From Mesorhizobium sp. (GTDB taxonomy: Bacteria > Pseudomonadota > Alphaproteobacteria > Rhizobiales > Rhizobiaceae), in contig JAPUFC010000021.1 in the NCBI GenBank assembly GCA_027492275.1, positions 44,288-108,287 on the forward strand: a DNA stretch of 64,000 nt, given 5' to 3'. The notes beneath the pieces are model-generated. The model saw nothing but the letters and a program-made list of their open reading frames with translations. It made no database searches and was not told where the DNA came from. The position numbers were made by a program, and so were the translations under genes. Numbering within the stretch: position 1 is the first letter of the stretch; each line of letters opens with the position of its first letter. Shown piece after piece: positions 17,501 through 25,378 of the stretch.

Positions 17501-18001
17501 CTGCGCGCGGATCGCGTCCATCGCGATCTTGCCCCGGTTGGAATTGACCACTGAAAGAGCTGCTTCCACGCCTTGCGTGCGTCGGAGTTCGATCGTCTCG
17601 CCGAGCTCGGCAAGCTTCGCGTCGATCTGCCGCCGGAGCACGGCCACCCGGGGCCGCTGCTCGGGGTTGCGGCGCGACAGGTCCGCGATTTCGTCGAGCT
17701 TGGGGGGGATGGCCCGCAAAGCCGCCTCATACGGCTCCAGATAGCGCTCGTCCCCGGTCAGCAGGAAGCCGCGCTGGCCGGTTTCGGCGTCCTGGAGATT
17801 GGACAGCATCTGGTCGAGCGCGACGATGGTCCGGTGCGTCTGAACGACGAGCGCATTGCCTTCCCGCACCGACTGGAGGTTGAGAAAGGCGACCGCGCCG
17901 CTCACCAGGAAGAACACGATCGCGCCCGCCAGGCCGAGCGCCACGGCGGGGTCCAGGCCGAGGAGGGACCTCGATGTGTTCTGCGGCGACGACAAACTCA
18001 T
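14570..18001 (-). CDS. CHASE3-GAF hybrid histidine kinase with three receiver domains
   Basis: A 1143-residue membrane sensor. Order: transmembrane helix (about 18-42), CHASE3 sensor (about 45-185, with the typical DAETGQRGFLLTGDERYLEPY), second transmembrane helix (about 193-217), GAF-like domain (about 230-375), a long Gln/Glu-rich coiled coil (about 390-500), HisKA with SHELRTPLN, HATPase_c (DTGIGI, GGTGLGLS), then three receivers whose acceptor Asp lie in LDVGLPD, LDLTLPD and MDIMMPV. The ATG at 18001 begins a normal membrane-protein N-terminus. It heads a four-gene minus-strand operon with overlapping junctions. The long coil before the kinase may be a methylation target for the neighbouring CheR/CheB (speculation). 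Confidence 0.93.
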   Translation of the reverse strand: MSLSSPQNTSRSLLGLDPAVALGLAGAIVFFLVSGAVAFLNLQSVREGNALVVQTHRTIVALDQMLSNLQDAETGQRGFLLTGDERYLEPYEAALRAIPPKLDEIADLSRRNPEQRPRVAVLRRQIDAKLAELGETIELRRTQGVEAALSVVNSNRGKIAMDAIRAQLSAMAEEETRTRIERLEQMDSAQATALASSLLSGALGLLLTLAIALLVRRATLARRREEWLQLGQVGLASAMMGDQAVEQLGNSVLEYLARYTGAVAGALFAGKGGVYRRASTYGVPDDASIPAQVRSREGLLGQAAAEDRPMIVDAVPDGYLAFGSALGSDKPRHLVIMPASVDGAVNAVLELGFLRAADERVLALLQEASAAIAAGVRSAAYREDLQNLLEETQRQSEELQTQSEELRVSNEELEEQGRALKESQARLEQQQVELEQTNSQLEEQAQQLERQRDDLERTNASVELKARELEQASRYKSDFLANMSHELRTPLNSSLILAKLLADNPHDNLTEEQVKYAKTIQSSGNDLLNLINDILDLSKIEAGHVEIRPEPVVVERLAGNLRQLFQPVAAERKLDFAIDIAPDCPAEIETDPQRLEQVLKNLLSNACKFTEAGQVRLAIAGAAGGRVAFAVSDTGIGISAEQQQRVFEAFHQADGTISRKYGGTGLGLSISRELVRLLGGAFDLKSAEGKGSTFTVTIPAAYDPAKVAPREAGAAAAATALPATEEPRPVSPPVGRRLEDDRNALEGARRVLLVVEDDDNFAAILRDLSREMGFRTLVAGTADEALNLAREFMPSAIILDVGLPDQSGLSVLDRLKRDTQTRHIPIHVVSGGDHAETAFSLGAVGYEIKPVQREQLVEVLQKFESRLTRRVHRILIVEDDPVQRDAVARLLSSSDVETVTAGTAADCIRLLGEQTFDCMVLDLTLPDASGYSLLETLSRESAYAFPPVIVYTGRELSADDEQRLRRYSKSIIIKGAKSPERLLDEVSLFLHQVISELPAEQQKMIRKARNRDALLEGRRILVVEDDVRNVYALTNILEPRGASVEIARNGKEALDALARSAGDPGHRIDLVLMDIMMPVMDGLTATREIRRNREWTKLPIIALTAKAMPDDQQRCIDAGANDYMAKPLDVEKLLSLVRVWMPK

Positions 18002-18255
18002 TCGGCTCTCACTTGCTGCTCGCGCGGCGTTGGGCGGGACCGACGCCGATCCGTGCCGGCGGCCCGACCATGCTTCCTGACCTGCATGGCGGGCAGTTGG
18101 CAAGCACCATCTTGAGGGCGGGCCGTCTTTGCGCCGCGGCACGTGGTCCGGCCGGCCGTCTGACGAAAACGCCGCACCTTGGAACTTGCGAAGGCACGGC
18201 CCATTATACTGACGAGGCATTGCGCCCGCGGTCGGGAGCTGTTGGACGAACTGAG

Positions 18256-19635
18256 ATGACGGCGCACAAACCGCAAGGCATGGGAGTGAAGACGCGGCTC
18301 AGCGGCCTGGTCCTTCTGGACGACAATGCGGACGCCTTCTCTGCCAGGCTTCTGTCGGCGCGGGAAGCGGCAGTTAGCCTCGATCTGATGTATTACGTGT
18401 GGCGGCTCGACACCTGCGGGCGGGCGCTGCTGTGCGAGGTGATCAGGGCGGCGGACCGCGGCGTGCAGGTCAGGCTGCTGATCGACGACATCAATCCGGC
18501 CGCCAGCGATGAAGCCTATCGCCTTCTGGACGGTCATCCAAACATCCAGCTCAAACTGTTCAATCCGAGCGCCATCCGCCGGCGCGGGCCGATCCGCTGG
18601 GCCGAATGGGTGTTCCGGTTCGGCGCGCTCAACCGGCGCATGCACGCCAAGGCGTGGATCGCCGACGGGCGCCTGGCCGTGGTCGGCGGCCGCAACATCG
18701 GCGACGAGTATTTCGGCCAGGCCAACACCAATTTCCGCGACCTTGACCTGCTTCTGCTAGGCTCGGCGGTCGAGCAGACCACCCGGATCTTCGAGGAATT
18801 CTGGAACCACGCGCTGGCGCGCCCGGTCCAGCGCGTCAGGAGCGCTGGCCGCGCTCCGGTGCTGCGCGACCTGCTCGCCTTCGACGTCGAGCCCGAGCGC
18901 CTCATGAACGGCCGGCGGTCGATGGAGGCGATGATCGCGGCGGCGGATGTGCGCTGGATCGACAAGGTCAGGGTGATCGCCGACCCGCCGGACAAGGCGC
19001 GCGGCCGGCTGCGCGAGAACTGGCTGATGAAGGCCGTTCTTCCCATCATCCGCGACAGCCGGCGGCGGCTCGACATCATCTCGCCCTATTTCATACCGGG
19101 CGCGCGCGGCGTCGATATTCTGCGCGGGCTGGCGCGGCGCGGCGTGGTGGTGACGGTGCTGACCAATTCGCTGGCCGCCACCGACGTCGCTGCGGTCCAC
19201 GGGGCCTACGCCAACTATCGCCGCCGGCTTCTGCGCGCCGGCATCAACCTGTTCGAATTCCAGCCCTTCGACGGCCGCAACCGGATTTCGGTGTTCGGCT
19301 CGAAAGGCGCCAGCCTGCACACCAAAGCCTTCACGGTGGACAGCAGGATCGGCTTCGTCGGCTCTTTCAACTTCGACCCGCGTTCCGTCTCTCTCAACGT
19401 GGAGATGGGCATCCTGTTCGAGGACGAGGTGCTGGTCCGCACGCTGGAGGAGCGGGTCGACCAGGAGAAACAGGCCGATGCCAGCTACTGGCTGTCGCTC
19501 GATCGCGGCGTGCTGCGCTGGACCGGGGAGCACGAGGGGCGGCTGAAGCAGTTCCGCGGCGAGCCGGAGGCAACGTTGATGCGCCGGCTGGTCGCCTCGA
19601 TCGTCCGGTGGCTGCCCATCGAATCCCATCTCTGA
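18256..19635 (+). CDS. phospholipase D-family protein, cardiolipin synthase-like
   Basis: A 459-residue PLD-superfamily enzyme with two complete HKD motifs: HAKAWIADGRLAVVGGRN at about residue 131 and HTKAFTVDSRIGFVGSFN at about residue 355. The layout, without transmembrane helices, matches ClsC/YmdC-like cardiolipin synthases or phosphatidyltransferases acting at the membrane surface. The ATG at 18256 is preceded by GACGAACTGAG, a modest site. It is divergent from the hybrid kinase; the 254-base gap contains TATACT at 18205-18210 as a possible -10 for this gene, without a clear -35. Confidence 0.88.
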   Translation: MTAHKPQGMGVKTRLSGLVLLDDNADAFSARLLSAREAAVSLDLMYYVWRLDTCGRALLCEVIRAADRGVQVRLLIDDINPAASDEAYRLLDGHPNIQLKLFNPSAIRRRGPIRWAEWVFRFGALNRRMHAKAWIADGRLAVVGGRNIGDEYFGQANTNFRDLDLLLLGSAVEQTTRIFEEFWNHALARPVQRVRSAGRAPVLRDLLAFDVEPERLMNGRRSMEAMIAAADVRWIDKVRVIADPPDKARGRLRENWLMKAVLPIIRDSRRRLDIISPYFIPGARGVDILRGLARRGVVVTVLTNSLAATDVAAVHGAYANYRRRLLRAGINLFEFQPFDGRNRISVFGSKGASLHTKAFTVDSRIGFVGSFNFDPRSVSLNVEMGILFEDEVLVRTLEERVDQEKQADASYWLSLDRGVLRWTGEHEGRLKQFRGEPEATLMRRLVASIVRWLPIESHL

Positions 19636-19716
19636 GCGCCGCAGCGCGGAGCCGGCCGCTGGAACCGCGAGCGCCGTTTCGTCTTTCTGCTATGTTGCAC
19701 GAGGGGCGGCTCGCAC

Positions 19717-20694
19717 ATGGATCAGACGGAACGACTGGCGAAGGAAGAGGGACGGGGTCGCCAGGCCGAACGGCCGCATGAGATCCCCGGCAAGGGATGG
19801 TGGGACATCCTGTGGCGGATCTGGACCGAAACGTCGCAGAACCGCATCTTCCTGATCTGCGCCGGCGCGACCTTCTATCTTCTGCTGGCGCTCTTCCCGG
19901 CCCTGGCGGCGTTCATCTCCATCTACGGCTTCGTCGCCGATCCCGTCACCGTGGCGGACCATGTCGCCTTCCTCGCCGGGCTGATGCCGAAGGCGTCCCT
20001 CGACATGGTCAAGGCGCAGCTCCAGGCGCTGGCGCAGCAGAAGACGGGCTCGCTCAGCACCGCGTTCCTGATCGGTCTCGGCATCGCGCTGTGGAGCGCG
20101 AACAACGGCATCAAGGCGCTGTTCGAGGCGATGAACGTGGCCTATGGCGAAGCCGAGAAACGTTCGTTCCTCGGCCTGAACGCGATCTCCATGCTGTTCA
20201 CGCTCGGCGCGATCGTCGTCGGCATCGTGCTGATCGCGGCGGTCGGCGTCATTCCCGCGCTGCTGGCGATCCTGCACGTGCAGGGCTGGGAGCAGGTGTT
20301 CTGGCGCATCGCCCGCTGGCCCTTCGTGCTCGTCGCTACCATCGCCGGCACGACGCTACTCTACCGCTACGGCCCCAGCCGGGAAAAGGCGAAATGGCGA
20401 TGGCTGAGCTGGGGCGCGGCGATCGCCAGCCTGACATGGCTGCTGACCTCGGCGGCCTTCTCCTTCTATCTGGAGAACTTCGCCAATTACGACGCGACCT
20501 ACGGCACGCTGGGCGCCGTCATCGGCTTCATGATGTGGACCTGGATCTCCGTCATCGTGCTGGTGCTGGGGGCGCAGCTGAACGCGGAGATGGAGCACCA
20601 GACCACCAAGGACACCACCACAGGACCGCCGCGCCCGATGGGATCGCGCGGCGCGGTCATGGCAGACACGGTCGGGCCGTCCGCCGACGCCTGA
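19717..20694 (+). CDS. YihY/BrkB-family inner membrane protein
   Basis: A 325-residue protein with about six transmembrane segments and the family signature around FYLLLALFPALAAFIS and later YDATYGTLGAVIGFMMWTW. These proteins were once called ribonuclease BN; their true role is unknown, with lipid or small-molecule transport proposed. The N- and C-termini are hydrophilic and charged. It follows the PLD-like gene by 81 bases on the same strand and may be co-transcribed, which fits a membrane-lipid theme. Confidence 0.9.
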   Translation: MDQTERLAKEEGRGRQAERPHEIPGKGWWDILWRIWTETSQNRIFLICAGATFYLLLALFPALAAFISIYGFVADPVTVADHVAFLAGLMPKASLDMVKAQLQALAQQKTGSLSTAFLIGLGIALWSANNGIKALFEAMNVAYGEAEKRSFLGLNAISMLFTLGAIVVGIVLIAAVGVIPALLAILHVQGWEQVFWRIARWPFVLVATIAGTTLLYRYGPSREKAKWRWLSWGAAIASLTWLLTSAAFSFYLENFANYDATYGTLGAVIGFMMWTWISVIVLVLGAQLNAEMEHQTTKDTTTGPPRPMGSRGAVMADTVGPSADA

Positions 20695-20722
20695 GCGGGC
20701 GCCGGGTACCGGACAGCGCTTC

Positions 20723-21019
20723 TCATTTCTGCCCCGACAGGCGGTCGGCCACCTCGTCGCGCGTGCGCCTCGGCAGCAGCGTCATGGCGAGGATGAAGAC
20801 GGAGAAGCAGAAGCAAACGGTGTTGGTGATGATGATCGGCCACTCCATCCTGAAGACGCCGAAGGCCGTCCATAGCGCGAAGCCCGCCACGGTCACGGAA
20901 TACATGCCCGCCGAGATCGCGCTCGTGTCGCGGGTCTTGATGATCTTCCAGGCCTGGGGGGCGAAGCTCGTCATCGAGCATACCGAGGCGAGATATCCGA
21001 CGGCGGTGGCGACATCCAT
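20723..21019 (-). CDS. SemiSWEET-type sugar transporter
   Basis: A 98-residue protein with three transmembrane helices and the PQ-loop (FAPQAWKIIKTRDTSAIS), the bacterial SemiSWEET (MtN3/saliva) layout. Such proteins dimerise and pass sugars by facilitated diffusion. The conserved Asn in the third helix (ITNTVCFCF) fits the substrate pocket. It lies 60 bases after the exonuclease III gene on the same strand and may be the last gene of that unit, although no functional link is evident. Confidence 0.88.
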   Translation of the reverse strand: MDVATAVGYLASVCSMTSFAPQAWKIIKTRDTSAISAGMYSVTVAGFALWTAFGVFRMEWPIIITNTVCFCFSVFILAMTLLPRRTRDEVADRLSGQK

Positions 21020-21079
21020 TACGATCGGTCCATTCCGGCCCGTCGGGCCATCTCGCGTTGCAGTCGGCGGCTCGCCTCG

Positions 21080-21859
21080 TCACGCCGCCGGTTCCAGTTC
21101 GATCCAGACCGGCGCGTGGTCGCTGGTCCTGTCCCAGCCGCGCACATGACGATCCACATCGGCCGCCGTCAGCCGTCGGGCCAGATCGGGGCTGAGCAAA
21201 AGGTGGTCCAGCCGAAGGCCGGCGTTCCGCCCCCACGCATTCCTGACATAATCCCAGAAGGTGTAGATGCGTTCCCCCGGATGGAGGGCGCGCAGGGCGT
21301 CGGTCCAACCCTGCGCCGTCAGGTCGTGGAAGGCTTCGCGCACCTCCGGGCGGAACAGCGCGTCGTCGAGCCAGCGCTCCGGCCTGTAGACGTCCAGCTC
21401 CGTCGGCATGACGTTGTAGTCGCCGATCAGCGCGGCCGGCACCTTCAGCGCCAGAAGCTCGCGCGCATGGGCGGCGAGCCGCTCGAACCAGCGCAGCTTG
21501 TAGTCGAATTTCGGTCCGGGCGCTGGATTGCCGTTGGGAAGATAGAGGCAGCCGATCAGGATGCCGCGCACCGCCGCCTCGATGTAGCGGCTGTGGGCAT
21601 CCTCGGGGTCTCCGGCGAGACCGCGACGCGTCTCGACCGGCTCGGCGCCGCGCGCCAGGATGGCGACTCCGTTCCAGCTCTTCTGGCCATGCCAGATCGC
21701 GCCATAGCCCGCCTTCTCGATGGAAGTCAGCGGAAAGCGCCCGTCCGGCGCCTTCAGTTCCTGCAGGCAGACGGCATCGGGCGCGGCCTCCTCCAGCCAG
21801 CGCAGCAGGACCGGCAGGCGGCCGTTGATGCCGTTGATGTTGAAGGTGGCGAGCTTCAT
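21080..21859 (-). CDS. xth: exodeoxyribonuclease III (AP endonuclease)
   Basis: A 259-residue EEP-fold nuclease. It shows the N-terminal TFNINGIN motif, the metal-binding Glu in CLQELKAPD, IGDYNVMPTELDVY around the catalytic Asp/Asn, and the C-terminal TSDHAPVW with the catalytic His. It removes abasic sites and degrades 3' ends in base excision repair. Its ATG overlaps the ctaG stop by four bases, so it is translationally coupled to an oxidase assembly operon, an unusual arrangement for a repair enzyme. Confidence 0.93.
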   Translation of the reverse strand: MKLATFNINGINGRLPVLLRWLEEAAPDAVCLQELKAPDGRFPLTSIEKAGYGAIWHGQKSWNGVAILARGAEPVETRRGLAGDPEDAHSRYIEAAVRGILIGCLYLPNGNPAPGPKFDYKLRWFERLAAHARELLALKVPAALIGDYNVMPTELDVYRPERWLDDALFRPEVREAFHDLTAQGWTDALRALHPGERIYTFWDYVRNAWGRNAGLRLDHLLLSPDLARRLTAADVDRHVRGWDRTSDHAPVWIELEPAA

Positions 21860-22491
21860 CCCGGCCTCGCCGGACCGATCTCCGATATGGGCTGCCCCAG
21901 GAGCCGGGCGACCAGCGCGACGCCGCCGGCGAGATAGACCGCCGCGCCGACCAGAAGCATGATGACGCCGCCGAGCTGCTGGTCCTGGCCCGCGTCGAGC
22001 ACGGTTCCGAAGCAGGTCACCTCGCCGAGGCCGTAAAGCGGACGCGGGCTCAGCGACAGCAGCGCGCCGAGCAGCGTCATGTGGATCGAGGTCAGGAGCA
22101 GCGCCGCGGCCCCCGCCGCGCTATGGGAGGTCCGGCCGCTCGCCGCGAAGCTCGTCCACCACAGGAACAGGCCGGCTGTAAGGAACGTCGCCTGCTCGGA
22201 TACCGTGACGGCCAGTGAATTTTCCGCGGCGGCGCGCAGGGTCGGCGCATGCCAGCCCCAGACGGCGACCAGCTCGAACAAGGACGCGGCGATCGGCAGC
22301 GCGACGGGCATCGCCGGGCCGGGACGCCATCTGTCCGGCATGCCGATGACGATCAGCGGCGCCGCGACGGCGACGACGCCCATATGCGCCAGCATGTGGG
22401 AGGCGAACGAGCCGCGCCATGCGCCGAGCAGCGGCCCCAGCCAGATCAGGGCGAGCACCAGCAACCCCGCAACCAGCGCCAGCCGTTTCAT
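21856..22491 (-). CDS. cytochrome c oxidase assembly protein, CtaG (caa3_CtaG) family
   Basis: A 211-residue membrane protein with about six helices. It matches the caa3-type CtaG family, with SHMLAHMGVVAVAAPLIVIG and LTSIHMTLLGALL as the conserved His-containing helices. These proteins are needed for copper insertion or assembly of CuA/CuB oxidases. The ATG at 22491 overlaps the upstream stop; an ATG nine bases earlier is also in frame. It is the assembly factor of the oxidase operon. Confidence 0.88.
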   Translation of the reverse strand: MKRLALVAGLLVLALIWLGPLLGAWRGSFASHMLAHMGVVAVAAPLIVIGMPDRWRPGPAMPVALPIAASLFELVAVWGWHAPTLRAAAENSLAVTVSEQATFLTAGLFLWWTSFAASGRTSHSAAGAAALLLTSIHMTLLGALLSLSPRPLYGLGEVTCFGTVLDAGQDQQLGGVIMLLVGAAVYLAGGVALVARLLGQPISEIGPARPG

Positions 22492-22871
22492 CGCAGGCAT
22501 CCGTCGATGAAGAGGGCGGGAAGCGCGGTGAAGATCACGGCGATGAAGCTCAATCCGGACAGGAGCAGCGTGGCGTAGCCCTGGAAATGCAGGCGATCGC
22601 GCCGCGTCGGGTCGTCGTGCGGCGGATCGCCGGCCCCGAAACCCCATTGCCGCCAGGCGAGCAGGGCGGACACCACGATCACGGATAGCGACAGAAGAGT
22701 CAGAATGCCGATGGCGACACGCAGGTTGGCGAAGTCGAAGCCGAGGAAATCGGGCTTTTCGCAGAAGATCGCCGCGACGACGTAGCAAAGCAGGAAGTGT
22801 CCCGCCCAGACAACCGGCGCGGTGAACAGCGTCCACAGCGACTCCACCTCCTTCGGCAGAAGGCGCAACAT
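22488..22871 (-). CDS. small membrane protein of the oxidase operon (127 aa)
   Basis: Not recognised by name. It has about three transmembrane helices (residues 10-35, 48-70 and 98-120), a conserved-looking His/Cys environment (WAGHFLLCYVVAAIFC) and a charged loop (DDPTRRDRLHF). It starts within the stop of the CoxA-CoxC gene and ends within the start of ctaG, so it is tightly coupled between structural and assembly genes. An accessory oxidase subunit or assembly helper is the best guess from position and size. Confidence 0.7.
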   Translation of the reverse strand: MLRLLPKEVESLWTLFTAPVVWAGHFLLCYVVAAIFCEKPDFLGFDFANLRVAIGILTLLSLSVIVVSALLAWRQWGFGAGDPPHDDPTRRDRLHFQGYATLLLSGLSFIAVIFTALPALFIDGCLR

Positions 22872-25378
22872 CACAGCGCCTCCGGGAAGAGGCCGACGAC
22901 GCCGAAGGTCACCAGCGCCGTCACAGCCATGAAATGCCAGTAGAGCGCGACGTTGTGCAGTTCCATGTCGTGGGTGGGCGTCAGCCGGCCGGCGAGGCTT
23001 CGGGCAAGGCAGTAGAGCTGCATGAGGACGCCGACGCCGCCGTGTACCGCCGCCCAGATGACCAGGATCCAGACAATGGCGGGATAGACATGGGATGTCG
23101 GGTCCATGCCTGCGGTCCACGGCCCGGCGAGCGCGGCCGCGCAGGCGGCGGCCGACAGCAGCGCCGCAGCGATCAGCAGCAGGCGGGCGGAGGCGACGTT
23201 GCCGCGCCGGTTCGCCTCGCGCGCGCCGAGCGTGGCGGCCCATGCGGCGGCAAACAGCGCCAGCGCGGTCATCGGCCACAGGATGCCGGGCCCGGCGAGG
23301 CCGCCGGTGAAATCGTCATGGATGGTCCAGAAGAAGAAATAGCCGAAGACCAGGCTGGCGAAGGCGGTGCCGTCCCCGGTCATGGTGATGAACATGGCCC
23401 ACCAGCCGGTGGACTTCACCCCGGAGGCATAGATCGGCAGGCTGACGCCGCGGCCGATGTCCTTCTCGGGCTTTTCGGGGATCTCGCCCGTGCCGGTCCA
23501 CAGCCACCAGATGACGGCGGTGATGAAGGCGACGCCGGCGACCAGCGAGACCAGCCAGAGCTTGAAGGTGAGCGCGACGAAGACGGTGCCCAGCGTCGCG
23601 GCGCTGACGACGGTGACGGTGGACGTGCCGCCGACGCGCAGCACATGTTCGGGTTCGGCGTCGAGCACGGAGGTCACCAGCGTCTCGCGGCGGCCCTCGC
23701 CGGCGTCGGCGAGATACCATTGGCCGGCCCTGACCTCGCGCGCCAGATTCGGCTGGTCCCACAGCGGATAGCGGCTCTCGATGCGCGGGATGGAGCGCAC
23801 GCCCCAGTTCTCCTCCGGCTCGCTGATCCATTCGAGCGTGCCGGCCTTCCACGGGTTCGTCTCGCCCTTCGGCTGCCGGCGGCGGTGCAGCGTCACGTCC
23901 ACGACGACGGCGAACATGCCGATGCCGAGCACGATCGCGCCCATGGTCGAGATCAGGTTGAGCCAGTCCCAGCCGATGTCGGCGGGGTAGGTATGGACGC
24001 GGCGCGGCATGCCGCGCAGGCCGGCCAGGTGCATGGGGAAGAAGGTGATGTTGAAGCCGGTGAACATCAGCCAGAAGGCGAGCCGGCCGACCCGGTCCGA
24101 CATGTGCTTTCCGTCGATCAGCGGGTAGTAGTAATAGAGGCCTGCGAAGACCGGGAACAGCATGCCGCCGATCAGCACGTAGTGCAGGTGGGCGACGATG
24201 AAATAGGTGTCGTGCGCCTGCCAGTCGAACGGCACCAGCGCCACCATCACCCCGGTCAGGCCGCCCATGACGAAGATGGCGATGCCGCCCATGGCGAACA
24301 GCATCGGCGTGGAGAAGATGACGCGCCCGGCCAGCATGGTGGCGATGAAGACGAAGATCTGCACGCCCGTCGGAATGGCCACCGCCGTGGACGCGGCGGA
24401 GAAGAAGGCCAGCGAGATCTGCGGCAGGCCGGTGGCGAACATGTGGTGCACCCACAGGCCGAACGACAGGAAGCCGGTGCCGACCGCCGCCAGCACGATC
24501 CAGGAATAGCCGACGATCGGCCGGCCGGCGAAGGTGGGGATGATCATCGCCAGAAGGGCGATGGCCGGCAGGAAGATGATGTAGACCTCCGGGTGGCCGA
24601 AGATCCAGAACAGGTGCTGCCACAGAAGCGGGTCGCCGCCGCGCGCGGGATCGAAGAACGGCCAGTCGAACATGCGCTGCATCTCGAACAGCAGGTCGCC
24701 GGCGATCAGCGGCGGGAAGGCGAAGAGGATCATGCCGGCGACGATCAGCAGGTACCAGGCGAACAGCGGCATGAGGTTCACCCGCATGCCGGGCGCGCGG
24801 CACTTCATGATGCCGACGATCAGCTCCACCGCCGCCGCGAGCGAGGCGACCTCGATGAAGGAGAGGCCGAGCAGCCAGATGTCCGCGCCGATGCCGGCCT
24901 GTTCGGAGGTGGCCAAGGGCGGATACATGAACCAGCCGCTGTTCGGCGCCGCGCCGAAGAAGATCGAGCCGCAGACGAACACGCCGCCGATGAGAAAGCT
25001 CCAGAAGCCGAACGCCCCGAGGCGTGGAAACGGCAGTTCGCGCGCGCCGAGCATCGGCGGCAGCAGGAAGATCGCCACCGCCTCGAAGATCGGCACGGCG
25101 AACAGGAACATCATCACCGTGCCGTGCAGCGTGAAGGCCTGGTTGTAGAGCTCGGGCGAGATCAGGTCGTTCTGCGGCACCGCGAGCTGCGCGCGCACGA
25201 GCAGGCCGAGCAGGCCGGCGAACAGCATGAAGGCAAAGGCGGTCGCGCCGTACCAGAGGCCGATCTGGTAGTTGTTGACCGAGGTCCAGTAGCGCCAGCC
25301 GGTCGGGTTCGCCCAGACGGCGCGTAGCTGCGCTTCCTCGGCCGCCTTCGCGCCATCTCTGTCCGGCGTGTCGCTCAT
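22871..25378 (-). CDS. cytochrome c oxidase subunit I-III fusion
   Basis: An 835-residue fusion. The first ~570 residues are haem-copper oxidase subunit I with its ligands: the low-spin haem His in FTLHGTVMMF, the CuB His and cross-linked Tyr in FGHPEVYIIF, the CuB His pair in VHHMFATG, and haem ligands in HDTYFIVAHLHYV. After a linker with extra hydrophobic helices comes a subunit III-like part (from about residue 650) with SLVFGYFFFWTIH and a C-terminal HFMAVTALVTFGV. It reduces oxygen and pumps protons with CoxB. The ATG at 25378 overlaps the coxB stop by four bases. Confidence 0.93.
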   Translation of the reverse strand: MSDTPDRDGAKAAEEAQLRAVWANPTGWRYWTSVNNYQIGLWYGATAFAFMLFAGLLGLLVRAQLAVPQNDLISPELYNQAFTLHGTVMMFLFAVPIFEAVAIFLLPPMLGARELPFPRLGAFGFWSFLIGGVFVCGSIFFGAAPNSGWFMYPPLATSEQAGIGADIWLLGLSFIEVASLAAAVELIVGIMKCRAPGMRVNLMPLFAWYLLIVAGMILFAFPPLIAGDLLFEMQRMFDWPFFDPARGGDPLLWQHLFWIFGHPEVYIIFLPAIALLAMIIPTFAGRPIVGYSWIVLAAVGTGFLSFGLWVHHMFATGLPQISLAFFSAASTAVAIPTGVQIFVFIATMLAGRVIFSTPMLFAMGGIAIFVMGGLTGVMVALVPFDWQAHDTYFIVAHLHYVLIGGMLFPVFAGLYYYYPLIDGKHMSDRVGRLAFWLMFTGFNITFFPMHLAGLRGMPRRVHTYPADIGWDWLNLISTMGAIVLGIGMFAVVVDVTLHRRRQPKGETNPWKAGTLEWISEPEENWGVRSIPRIESRYPLWDQPNLAREVRAGQWYLADAGEGRRETLVTSVLDAEPEHVLRVGGTSTVTVVSAATLGTVFVALTFKLWLVSLVAGVAFITAVIWWLWTGTGEIPEKPEKDIGRGVSLPIYASGVKSTGWWAMFITMTGDGTAFASLVFGYFFFWTIHDDFTGGLAGPGILWPMTALALFAAAWAATLGAREANRRGNVASARLLLIAAALLSAAACAAALAGPWTAGMDPTSHVYPAIVWILVIWAAVHGGVGVLMQLYCLARSLAGRLTPTHDMELHNVALYWHFMAVTALVTFGVVGLFPEAL

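Noticed and set aside
15386..17554. 722-codon open frame on the plus strand
   Set aside because: Shadow of the hybrid histidine kinase, whose domains are unmistakable on the other strand.
22934..25327. 797-codon open frame on the plus strand
   Set aside because: It is antisense to the CoxA-CoxC fusion, has Arg/Gly/Asp/Gln/His-rich low-complexity translation and no domain; a high-GC shadow.
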